The notes under the pieces were generated by a model. It searched no databases and was not told the origin of the DNA. It saw nothing but the letters and a program-made list of their open reading frames with translations. Positions 13,601 through 25,600 of a stretch of 29,190 nucleotides of DNA are shown piece by piece. Position 1 is the stretch's first letter. Each line of letters opens with the position of its first letter. The position numbers and the translations under genes are program-made. The DNA is from Saccoglossus kowalevskii (taxonomy: Eukaryota; Hemichordata; Enteropneusta; Harrimaniidae): NCBI RefSeq assembly GCF_000003605.2, contig NW_003142847.1, forward strand, positions 12,918 to 42,107, given 5' to 3'.

Positions 13601-16600
13601 GCAGAGCATCATGGGTATTTTTTAATTGACTCTGTCTAAGCCACTTTAAAATCACCTTCCATCGACACTTCAACATAAACTTCTACAGTTTATAACACAC
13701 ATGAAAAGTTACTGGTTAAGTAGTTCAATGTAAAATGTTATAGTTTTGGGTGTATTTGAAGACTGAAGTTTTTTGTCGTTATTAAAATGTGAATTTTGTT
13801 TATGTTTGAGCTTAACCCCACTCATAAAGACAGGCTCTTTTTTCGGATAAATAACTCGCTGTATATGTGACTTTTTGGAGTAACTTCCTGCGACTTTTTG
13901 GAGTAATTAGCTGTTTATGTGACTTTTTTGGTGGAAAGTCAGTTGCTGAGTATTTTGGGGGTTGCACACTGTTCGAAGGTCCAGTAGTGAATGTATTGTT
14001 TGTTTGTTCAAGGTATTATTATACTGCTGGACATTGCCTTTATAAGAACAGAAAGTAGTACACAGTCTCATTGTCAGTCCATTTTTATCTCAAGAATAAT
14101 GTCACAGAATGTGCTTGTATTGATTGTCAATTTAGTATAGTTATGAATAAGAATAGTTATGAATATAATAGTTAAATTTTCAAAAGGACTTCAAGTACAA
14201 TGGTATTTTGGGTGATTAGCCTGGGCTCAATGTTTGCACACACTTCGTTAGCGCCTGTGATATGGGTCTAGACCGTATATTGAAAATGGATCATCTTCTA
14301 TGTTTAATAACCTATTGCATTACACTATATATTATTAAGTATCAAGTGCATGATTTGTTGTGATTTTAAAAACAAATTAACCCAAAACTTTTTTTTCTAG
14401 ATATATGATTCCATAATTCAAATTTTTCAAAATCTCGTATTTTACGTTTACCTACAATTGTACTGGCTTAAAATTGAAGCAAACTGAATCAAGGGAGGAA
14501 AAAGAGGAGAGCTGTCAATCCCCATGTGCCATTACCGGGTATATCTTTGACATGAAAAAAATGACCATTTTATTCATGTAATGAAAAATAAAATGATCAT
14601 TCTAATACCCATTAAAAAAATGTCAAAAAAATACTATTATTCTGACCAGTGTAAAAATAGTGGTCATTATAACTACCAGTTTGAAAATACTGGTCAATAT
14701 TTTGAACATTAAAAAAGTTCTGGTTGATATTCTGGCCATTAAAAAAATAGTGGCCATTATAATGGCCAGAAGTGACTTTTTAAAGGGGTCTGAGGGGTGA
14801 AAAAAAAACAGAGTTAAAGTGAAATGAAAAGTTATTATAACTTCTTCACTAACCTAAAAGTATGAATAAATATTCAAAAGTTGTGAAAATTAAAACTTTC
14901 CGAAACGCGACGGAATTTCCGAAAGTAATCCGGACGCTGTTATATGCAAATGATTTGTTGGCGTAAGCACATGCACGAACGCATATACCGATTGTCGGCC
15001 CGCTGACATAGATGATACCAGTACCCCCACTGGAGTGAAAAAAAAGGCAAAGGCAGAAAAAAAGAAAACGACACCAGATAACATACAAGGAAGCGTCATA
15101 TCATCATCTAAAATTCTCACAAATCTGTTTATAGTTCACAACGTCAAGCAAGTTGACATGTTTTGTGCTTACTGGCAACTACTGTAATGTAACGATACAA
15201 GTACAAGTGTAAACAAGTAATGCATCCAATATAATGGCACCCGTCATCCAATATAATGACACAGCGTCATCCAATATAATGACACAGCTTCATCCAATAT
15301 AATAGCACCGCGTCATCCAATATGATGACATCGCGTCATATAATATAATGACACCGCGTCATTCAATATAATGACACAGTGTCATCCAATATGATGACAC
15401 TGCGTCATCCAATATAATGGCACCACGTCATATAATATAATGACATCGCGTCATCTAATATAATGGTACACAACTTTGGAGTATATATATGATATGCTAT
15501 ATCCAATGACCCCCTGTATTATAATACTAAAAACTGTAGGATTTTCACTCACATAGTTGTGACACTATTCGTATCTCCCAACCACTGTAAACGTTATAAT
15601 AATAACTTGAAGTGAAGTGTAGAAATACGTCATTGTATGTTGATCTCCAGCCGTGTGTAGGTAATTGCGACGAAGATGAACCAGTTAACGACAACGCCGC
15701 AGATGATGTTTCATTTGCTCCATTGTATATGTACAAGTACGCATCAGAATGCCTGACGGAGAAGTGTTGAATAGTGATTATCATACTATAACCGACGTCA
15801 GTATGTATCCGCCATCTACAGTCACAGTACGATGGATATGGATTGGGGTATCCGGGTGAGTTTATCGTGTATGATCCATATGCTGGTATATACACATCGC
15901 CACCACATATACCTGTAATTAAGAATACACGCATAGAATTAAATTATGCTACAAGATAAAATCGAGGCTTTAGTGTGTGTTTTTTATATCACGTCGGCGG
16001 CAACACCAAAATTAACCAGACTCTGAAATGATACACGTATCACGTGACCAAAAAAGTATCCATACTTTGATTTTCAGATGCAAATGTCAAAACAGTCAAG
16101 TGTGTTTATTAATATTTAATGATGAGCACACTAAAACAAACCCACTTAGTGTATTATTGTGACTAGATAAGTGTTCAATGTATGTAGATGTATAGATAAG
16201 TGTTCAGTGTATATAGATGTATAGATAAGTGTTCAGTGTATATAGATGTATATATAAGTGTTCAGTTTATGTAGATGTATAGATAAGTGTTCAGTGTATG
16301 TAGATGTATAGATAAGTGTTCAGTGTATGTAGATGTATAGATAAGTGTTCAGTGTATATAGATGTATATATAAGTGTTCAGTTTATGTAGATGTATAGAT
16401 AAGTGTTCAGTGTATATAGATGTATATATAAGTGTTCAGTTTATGTAGATGTATAGATAAGTGTTCAGTGTATATAGATGTATATATAAGTGTTCAGTTT
16501 ATGTAGATGTATAGATAAGTGTTCAGTGTATATAGATGTATAGATAAGTGTTCAGTGTATATAGATGTATAGATAAGTGTTCAGTTTATGTAGATGTATA

Positions 16601-19600
16601 GATAAGTGTTCAGTGTATATAGATGTATATATAAGTGTTCAGTGTATATAGGTGTATAGATAAGTGTTCAGTTTTTGTAGATATATAGATGTGTTCAGTT
16701 TATATAGGTGCATATATAAGTGTTCAGTTTTATAGATGTATAGATAAGTGTTCAGTGTATATAGATGTATAGATAAGTGTTCAGTGTATATAGATGTATA
16801 GATAAGTGTTCAGTGTATATAGATGTATATATAAGTGTTCAGTTTATGTAGATGTATAGATAAGTGTTCAGTGTATATAGATGTATATATAAGTGTTCAG
16901 TTTATGTAGATGTATAGATAAGTGTTCAGTGTATATAGATGTATATATAAGTGTTCAGTTTATGTAGATGTATAGATAAGTGTTCAGTGTATATAGATGT
17001 ATAGATAAGTGTTCAGTGTATATAGATGTATAGATAAGTGTTCAGTTTATGTAGATGTATAGATAAGTGTTCAGTGTATATAGATGTATATATAAGTGTT
17101 CAGTGTATATAGGTGTATAGATAAGTGTTCAGTTTTTGTAGATATATAGATGTGTTCAGTTTATATAGGTGCATATATAAGTGTTCAGNNNNNNNNNNNN
17201 NNNNNNNNNNNNNNNNNNNNNNNNNNNNNNNNNNNNNNNNNNNNNNNNNNNNNNNNNNNNNNNNNNNNNNNNNNNNNNNNNNNNNNNNNNNNNNNNNNNN
17301 NNNNNNNNNNNNNNNNNNNNNNNNNNNNNNNNNNNNNNNNNNNNNNNNNNNNNNNNNNNNNNNNNNNNNNNNNNNNNNNNNNNNNNNNNNNNNNNNNNNN
17401 NNNNNNNNNNNNNNNNNNNNNNNNNNNNNNNNNNNNNNNNNNNNNNNNNNNNNNNNNNNNNNNNNNNNNNNNNNNNNNNNNNNNNNNNNAAACACTGTTC
17501 TGTTTATGTGGATGTATAGATAAGTATTCAGTTTATGTAGATGTATAGATTAGTGTTCAGTGTATGTAGGTGTATATATTAAATGACCATTGTATGTAGA
17601 TGTATATATTAGCTAGGTGATCCATACGTCGATGTGTCGAGAATAAGTGACCAGTATGTATAGATTAAGTTCCCTTTCACTGTGTTCAGTGGTCGTAAAT
17701 TAAAGTGACCAGGAAGTGTAAGTGAATTGATTACATGTTTAGTATATGGAGTTGTACGGATTAATGTTCAGTTCATGCATAGATTAAGTGTTCAATGTGT
17801 CTACAGGGTATGAATAGTATACCACATATCCGTTCATCGCTTCCGTCTTGACATTCACTGATACCATTACAAGCATATTGCCATGGCAAACACCCATTGC
17901 CGTCTTCACACTGGAAATCATAGTCTTGACATTCACCTACGGTATCAACACACAAAATCACAAACTATGATTATATTAAAGGCTTAGATCAATCACCCAT
18001 TATTCATCGTGAACTTTTATAGATAATTAGATAAGAATAATGTGTAACTTACATGGACCAGAGTGCACGGTTAAATCATCAATGGAAATCGGAATATAAT
18101 TCGAATGTCCTGCAATCACTACTGAATAAAACGGGTTTTGATTGCGTGAATATAAGAATCGCATCAACGTCCAGTCACTCGTTTGGTCCGATGTACTCCC
18201 TATGTGCATGCCCAATGACTCATTGTCTATCCTGTCTATCACATTTACATTCAGCTCGAAAGAGTCATGTACAGAACCATCCGCCTGATACCAAAACGCA
18301 ACACAAGTAACGCTATTGTTACCATGCGTACTAGAGTAAATTGGCGTAAACAGATACGCTGATCCGGAATAACCAAGGAAGTGCATGTAATAACCTGCAA
18401 TATGTTTAAAACAAATAGGATTATAATAAAGTAATCGTGATCAATAAAACTATACTCTATATATGCGAATACTTATTTTCTGAATGTATATCGATAAGAG
18501 AATAACTGTTTGGTGGCAGGGCTTATATAGTAAATCGGTACAGATTATGAAAGTGTTACAGACTTGTGAACAATTTGAGACAAAATAAATCATGCGAGCT
18601 TGTTCTTATTCAATTTGAATTGACTCTCAATATTCATACAAATTTGAAAATGTGACCCTGCATAAAGAAAATCACGGGGAAATAAAATTACAATGAATTT
18701 TATGAAGGTGTTAATATTTTTATTAAAATTTGTGAAATATTTATAAAATATTTACCCTGGAAGACCCACAAGCTTCATGAAATCTAAAAAATACTTTTTG
18801 ACTGGCTAGTCGAAATTTTTCTGGTATCCTTCCGACTTATTGAACGATTTACTGGCGGTCACCCCAAACACGTTGTGATTGGTCAAGACGTTTCCAACAA
18901 TCATACGAAATTTATAGAACATTTATGATGATTAGTTTATTTAAAAAAATATTCACGCCTTCGTGAAATTCTATGTACAGCAGTTGTTATGATAAGACAA
19001 CACGCATATCCAAATGAGCTGATCTACTCTTAGCATAAACTGTTGTATGGCCATGTAACGTCAGTGATTTTACGTGACCTGAACAGCGTAGTCCAAGCTT
19101 GTTTACAGATTTTACGTTCGTTTTTACGTTTAGTTACGTTGTTACAAAACGTTGATTCAGCCTTATATCACCTATTCTTTAGAAGTTTGGGGTAGTACAT
19201 ACCCGTCACATCTTAAAGTTATACATACCACACAAAACATGATAGCCAGAATTATAACGTTTTCCGACTTTACTGCGCATGCACCACCAATTTTTAATAC
19301 TCCCCAAATTCTTGATGTTTTTAAACTTCATAAGTCATTACTTTTAAGTTTTATGTATGATATAATTCATGAGAATCTCCCACAATCAATGTCAACATAC
19401 ATTTTGCAGTATTTACATCATAAATATAGAACACGACAAAGATGTCAAAATGATTTACTTGTACCTAGATTGAACACAGTAACGGGGACATTTGCAATAT
19501 CTTATTTAGGGCCGCACTTTGGAACAGTATATCAATTTCTTTAAGGTCTAAACAAAAACTTATATTCAAAAATACTATTCGGGAAAATTTAATGTCAGAG

Positions 19601-22600
19601 TATTTAGAATAGAATTAATATTTATTATAAATGTATGTATATACATATATATATATTATTATATTAACATATTTGTGTATTTGAAATATATTGATGTGTA
19701 ACCTACTGTCAGTCTTAACTTAAGTCATCAAATTCAAGTTATGTCAGGGATCTGACTCGACTAGCTTTTAAGCTATTTCAGATTCCATTTTACCTAGACT
19801 GATGTACAATTTTGTGTATTGTATGAAATATTTTCTAGGTAAATAAATTATTATTATATATATTATTATTAAGTGTAACAAAATTGGATTCAGGTTATCA
19901 TGGTAAATTGAGACCAACATTCCATTCTTGTACGTATACAAAGACCGAAAAACATTACCTGGTACTCTTACTGAACAATCTTTTACCCTAAATATGGTGC
20001 TCCAATACCCACAATGCAAATGGAACTTTTAAAATTGGCCAATCGTTAGACATTTCAACATTTGAAGGCGCTCATACATGTATACATCGATTAATCATGT
20101 CGCACTACGCGACATCCGTATTGCTCGATTCAGGGCGCTATTTACCTTCTCAAAAATCCGACACGCATCGTTTCGTCATTTTTTCCAAAACATAAACTAA
20201 CACAAGAGGGCGCCACGTCTACCAAATAAATAAAATATATAACATGTTTACCACGTTCAGATTATGTTGGTCTCGCTTATGACGTCACTTAACATATGTT
20301 GCTGACACACATACGCATATCAGCTGATTACATACTTACCATACCCAGTTGTATGGTCGTGTATTACACCATTCAATGATGAATAGTTGGCGACTCGTAA
20401 CCATTGGTAACCGCCAGTCATGCTTTGTGTAATACCGCATATATCAGCATCTTCAAAGTCACACGTGACGTCATACGTGGCAGGCGTCGCTGTGAATGAT
20501 TATAGAACCATTAGATACTGGGGAGTATTGAACAGCTGTGCGAAATTGAGTTAACTGAAAATCTATACATGTCTTGTTAAAGGACGGTGATCGATTTTCC
20601 CACAATGCATTAGAAATCACGAGTACGAGTTTTTACTTGGGCGCAACGTGCACTAATTACAGCCTGCGACTCTTCACATTCACCTACCAATATCTTCCAA
20701 TCACCAATGAAATTATATAGTCAAAACCTAGTAACAGTGAAGGTCGAAATTTGTGCTGATATGAGCCCCATATCTTGCGCATACGCGGCGCAACGACCGC
20801 CGCCCTTTAAAGGAATTACACAAGTTACGAAACCCCGCGATATGTCATATTCTTACCTTGGTCACATGATATCCCCGAATATGGCCAAGTACATTCACAG
20901 AAAGTTGAATAGTCGTCACTGTAGCGGCATGTGCCGTTAATACAAGCTGGATTGCACGAAGGAGCTGTAAGTGAATGACACCTCAATGTTTAATGTTTGA
21001 CAGAAGTTCATGGTTGGGTATTCCTCCAACACCGTAATATATCTTTTGTGCTGTTTCCTTGACGTGGTTGTTCTTAGCATTAATAGTTGATTTGATCACA
21101 TAAGAATATATCCACCATCCATGACATTTAAGATTTGATTGAAATATTATTCATTTAATAATTAATTACCTGACGCCAAATCACACATGTAAAGGATAAG
21201 ACATGTATTTTAAGCGTTCAAGCGAACTCTGAAGGTGATTTTAAGAGACTATGCTAATGCTATACATCCAAATTTCTAGAAAGGTAAAAATAAACGATCA
21301 ATCTGGTACACATCATCAGATATTTATGAACACAGTAAATGCTCTTTCACCGTAAACTTGAAAGGTGCTTTTAATCACACAAATAATAATTCACCAACGT
21401 CAGTTTCGATTTGAACATAATATGTACGTGTGACGCCACCCCGTGTCCAACACGGCTCTCTGAAGATGTCCAGTAAAAAAACAAATCCAACCAATGTAAA
21501 ATTCACAATTACGTACGATGACAGATATGGTACAATTAAGATTGCCAAGATGGTATTGCCAACGTGGGGTGCAATGGACAGTGTGGTCTTTTCTACATGT
21601 GGTGGAAGATATAGAAACACTTGGATAGTGTAGTCTTAATTTGCTACATTGGGTGGAAGGTATGGTAACACATTGACAGTGTGGTATTGAATTCATGTGG
21701 TTGAACATATGAGACCACTTGGATAGTGTAGTCTTTGCTACATACAGTGGAAGATATGGTAACACATTGACAGTGGGCAATTGGCTTCATGTGGTTGAAC
21801 ATATGGCAACACTTGGGTAGTGTAGTCTTTCCTTCATATAGTGGAAGATATGGTGACACGTTGACAATCTGGTATTGGCTTCATGTCTTTCCAAATAAGG
21901 TAAAACTCTGATATAGTAATACATTGATAATATGGGATTTGCTGCATGTTGTGACAAATGTAGTAAAGCAGTAATAAAATGGTGTTGACTACAAGTTCTG
22001 CTTATTCCATTCATTTTGGCAAAATGAATAACTATATGTCACCAATAATTCAACAAAATCGCACATAAAATTAGCTGTAATATATTTCCCATTCTGAGAT
22101 TGTAAATATCCCATATATGCAGAAATGACTGAGTCGGTCACTACGAATGTGACACGGTTTTTGTTTTTACTGCTATCAGTCAGTTTGGCTTTCACTCCGT
22201 AAAAAGCAGCTCTAAACGAATTGATTGCATTTTGTTCAAATATTTAAAATTAAGGATACCATCACATTACTTTGCACTTTATTACAACTCAATCTGATTA
22301 AAATTTGATGTAGTGTACGGGCTTTAATTGTTTTGGCTATAAACTTATTTTAATTTTATTTTTTATTACTTTTGTTATTAATGCCTTTTTATTTTATTAT
22401 TTTAGTTTGATTTTGTGATTTGTTTTAAATTCTGCCCTACATACATCCTTGTTGGTTTTCGCAATTACCAAAATTTCAAAAAATTAAATACTAGATCAAA
22501 ATAAAATAAATATACCAAAAAAAAGCCAAAACTAGGATCTTATTTTAATCAGATTGATTACAACTACGGTTAAAGGACACTACTCACCAGATAGATGTGC

Positions 22601-25600
22601 CACTGTCGTCATCCAACCCTCACTAGAGGACGAATCGTACCTCGACGTCCAATCAATAATTATTTTATTCGTTTCCGAAAAATAATTACCAGAATGACTA
22701 TATTCCGAACTGTATATATAATCTGTCATTGTAACAATGTCAGTTTCTTCAATAATTATCAATCGATCCACGTAAGCAATGTCAATGTTATGGATGGTGA
22801 TATTGATGAGGTCACCTAGCATCGTGTGCACGAACCACACACAATTGTCATTAATGAGGTAATCATTGGGGTAGTTTGGTGACGTAATATACAATATTTC
22901 TCCATTCTGAAGGGTTATATTTCCACCGCAACCTGATAACACAGATAAATAAAATATATATCAGATATTTATATTATGTAGCTCACTTCAATATATAGTA
23001 TTTATTGCAGCTAAAAGCAATTATCGGGTTCAATTATATTCACGGAAGTGAACATTGTTACCGCTTTGCAACCACATCCGGTAAAAACAAAGGTCGAAAA
23101 TTATGAGAAAACTGTTGTGACTGTTGAGACTGTTTTGGACAGTGTTACAAGATTACCCCTGTGCAAAGTATGGTTGTTGAGTTTGTGCTGTTTATTTGAC
23201 ATAGAACGTTCTGTGACGTAGCTCCACACTAGTAATATCTACTAGCTGCAGATGCTCTTTATAAAATCTCAGATAAAATAAAACGTAATCATGACACGCG
23301 ACCTGAAAAAATGAATCTATGTATTCAGGCGCCATATATATTTGTAGTCACTAGACAGGATCCATACACCTAGGCATTCACTAACCTGGACTCATAAATC
23401 TACGCATTCACTAGTCAGAGCCCATACATCTATGTATTCACTAGTCAGGACCCATACATTCAGACATTCACTAGTAAGGGCCCATACATCTAGGCACTCA
23501 CAAGTCGGGCGCCATACATCTATGCATTCACTAGTCAGGGCCCATACATCTAGGCATTCACTAGTTAGGGCAATACATCCAGGCATTCACTAGTCAGGGC
23601 CCATACATCCAGGCATTCACTAATCAGGGCCCATACATCCAGGCATTCACTAATCAGGGCCCATGCATCCAGGCATTCACTAGTCAGAACCCATACAAAC
23701 AGGCATTCACTAGTCAGGGCCCATATATCACTAGTTAAGACCCATACATCCAAGAATTCACTACTCAGGGCCCATACATCCAGACATTCACCAGTCAGGG
23801 CCACTACATCTACGCATTCACTAGTCAGGGCCCATACATCCAGGCATTCACTAGTTAAGGCCCATACATCCAAGCATTCACTAGTCAGGGCCTATACATC
23901 CAGCCATTCACTAGTCAGGGCCCATACATCCGGGCATTCACTAGTTAGGGTCTATACATCCAGGCATTCACTAATCAGGGCCCATGCATCCAGGCATTCA
24001 CTAGTCAGGGCCCATACATCTATCCATTCACTAGTCAGGGCCCATACACCCAGGCATTCACTAGTTAACACCCTTACATCCAAGCATTCACTACTCAGGG
24101 CCCATACATACAGGCATTCACTAGTTAAGACCTATACATCCAAGCATTCACTACTCAGGGCCCATACATCCAGGCATTCACTAGTCAGGGCCTATACATC
24201 CAGGCATCCACTAGTCAGGGCCCATACATCCAGGCATTCACTAGTCAGGGCTCATACATCTATGCATTCACTAGTCAGGGCCTATACATCCAGGCATTCA
24301 CTAGTTAAGGCCCATACATCCAAGCTTTCACTAGTTAGGACCCATACATCCAAGCATTCAGTAGTTAAGACCCATATATCTATGCATTCACTAGTCAGGG
24401 CCCATACATCCAGGATTCACTAGTTAAGACCCATACATCCAAGCATTCACTACTCATAGCCCATGCATACAGGCATTCACTAGTTAAGACCCATACATCC
24501 AAGCATTCACTACTCAGGGCCCATACATCCAGGCATTCACTAGTCAGGGCCCATACATCCAGGCATTCACTTAGTCAGGACCCATACAAACGGGCATTCA
24601 CTAGTCAGGGCCCATACATCTATGTATTCACTAGTCAGGGCCCATAATCCAGGCAGTCACTAGTTAAGGCCATACATCCAAGCATTCACTAGTCATGACC
24701 CACACATTCAGCCATTCACTAGTCAGGGCCCATACATCTATGCATTCACTAGTCAGGGCCCAAACATCCAGGCATTCACTAGTTAAGGCCCATATATCCA
24801 AGCATTCGCTAGTTAGGACCCATAAATCAAATCATTCACTAGTTAAGGCCCATACATACAGACATTCACTAGTCAGGGCCCATACATCTATGTATTCACT
24901 TGTCAGGGCCCATACATATATGCATTCATTAGTCAGCGCCCATACATCCAGGCATTCACTGGTTAAGGCCCATACATACAGGCATTCACTAGTCAGGGCC
25001 CATACATCTATGTATTCACTAGTCAGGGCCCATACATCCAGGTATTCACTAGTCAGGGCCAATACATCCAGGCATTCACTAGTTAGGGCCCATACATCTA
25101 TGTATCAACTATTCTGGTCCAATGTACGCATGTTCATTATAAAGGTAGATTTGTAGTTACAATCTGGTGAATCCGACCATGTCACCCATCGTTTAGGAAG
25201 ATATTATATGGAGTTTAACAGTAAGAATCTAGCTTGAATAACCGATAATGCTAGTCGTATCTATACAAAGTACGTAATTATATGCATAAAGTGATTAAAG
25301 AGCTTTGTAAGTGGAAAACTTACTGGGCGGTCCACATGGTTGACTTGATATCCATACGTCATCAATTGCAATATCACTTGTGAAGCTTGTGCCACGAATC
25401 CCTTCAAACTCTATAACGTGTGATGAATTGTTAATATATGGTATCTGTGCAAAGCGCCAATAGTTATCCCTATTACCCGATCGAGTTACGAGCAGTTCTT
25501 GGTTATATGGGTAGGAGTTTGCCGTCGCATATACGTTGAGTGTACCCATTTCAGAGCCATACATATGGTACCAGAACTCCAAACAAGAACTAGCGACCGA

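Larger units (their letters stand above)
6184..14948. mobile_element. 8.8-kb foldback-type element with long inverted terminal arms, no visible transposase
   Basis: The sequence from 6186 rightward reappears as its reverse complement ending at 14946, with arms of about 390 and 399 bp. The outer tips read TACATATAACAG on the left and, reversed, TGCATATAACAG on the right, one mismatch in 12. The hexamer AATGAT directly precedes the left tip (6178-6183) and directly follows the right tip (14949-14954), a candidate target duplication. The interior (about 6576-14547) is AT-rich with only short unrelated open frames; I see no transposase, reverse transcriptase or other domain. This fits a large non-autonomous DNA element. 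Alternatives are two separate insertions of one MITE-like family in opposite orientation, or an inverted segmental duplication. It occupies most of the intron between CUB 2 and MAM 3, so the host reading frame is untouched. The superfamily is not assignable from the tips. Confidence 0.6.

Noticed and set aside
14849-15120. Two minus-strand open frames of 76-79 residues
   Set aside because: They cross the boundary of the right inverted arm, overlap each other in different frames and show no motif.
17100-17548. Open frames of 112-132 residues on both strands
   Set aside because: They run through the 301-N gap and are not real sequence.
20707-20940. Plus-strand open frame of 77 residues
   Set aside because: It overlaps the EGF exon, whose six-cysteine pattern, splice sites and phase are on the minus strand.
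23392-23873. Minus-strand open frames with [10 protein letters not shown] repeats
   Set aside because: Same 30-bp array, inside the intron between MAM 1 and CUB 1; frames are broken by indels and no splice sites or domain support them.
23340-25110. CRISPR-like array of about 30-bp repeats
   Set aside because: Head-to-tail tandem units without unique spacers, in an intron of an animal gene; it is a minisatellite. The 29-bp and 37-bp arrays fail for the same reason.
24695-25156. 153-residue plus-strand open frame
   Set aside because: It lies inside the 30-bp minisatellite; the openness follows from a period divisible by three.
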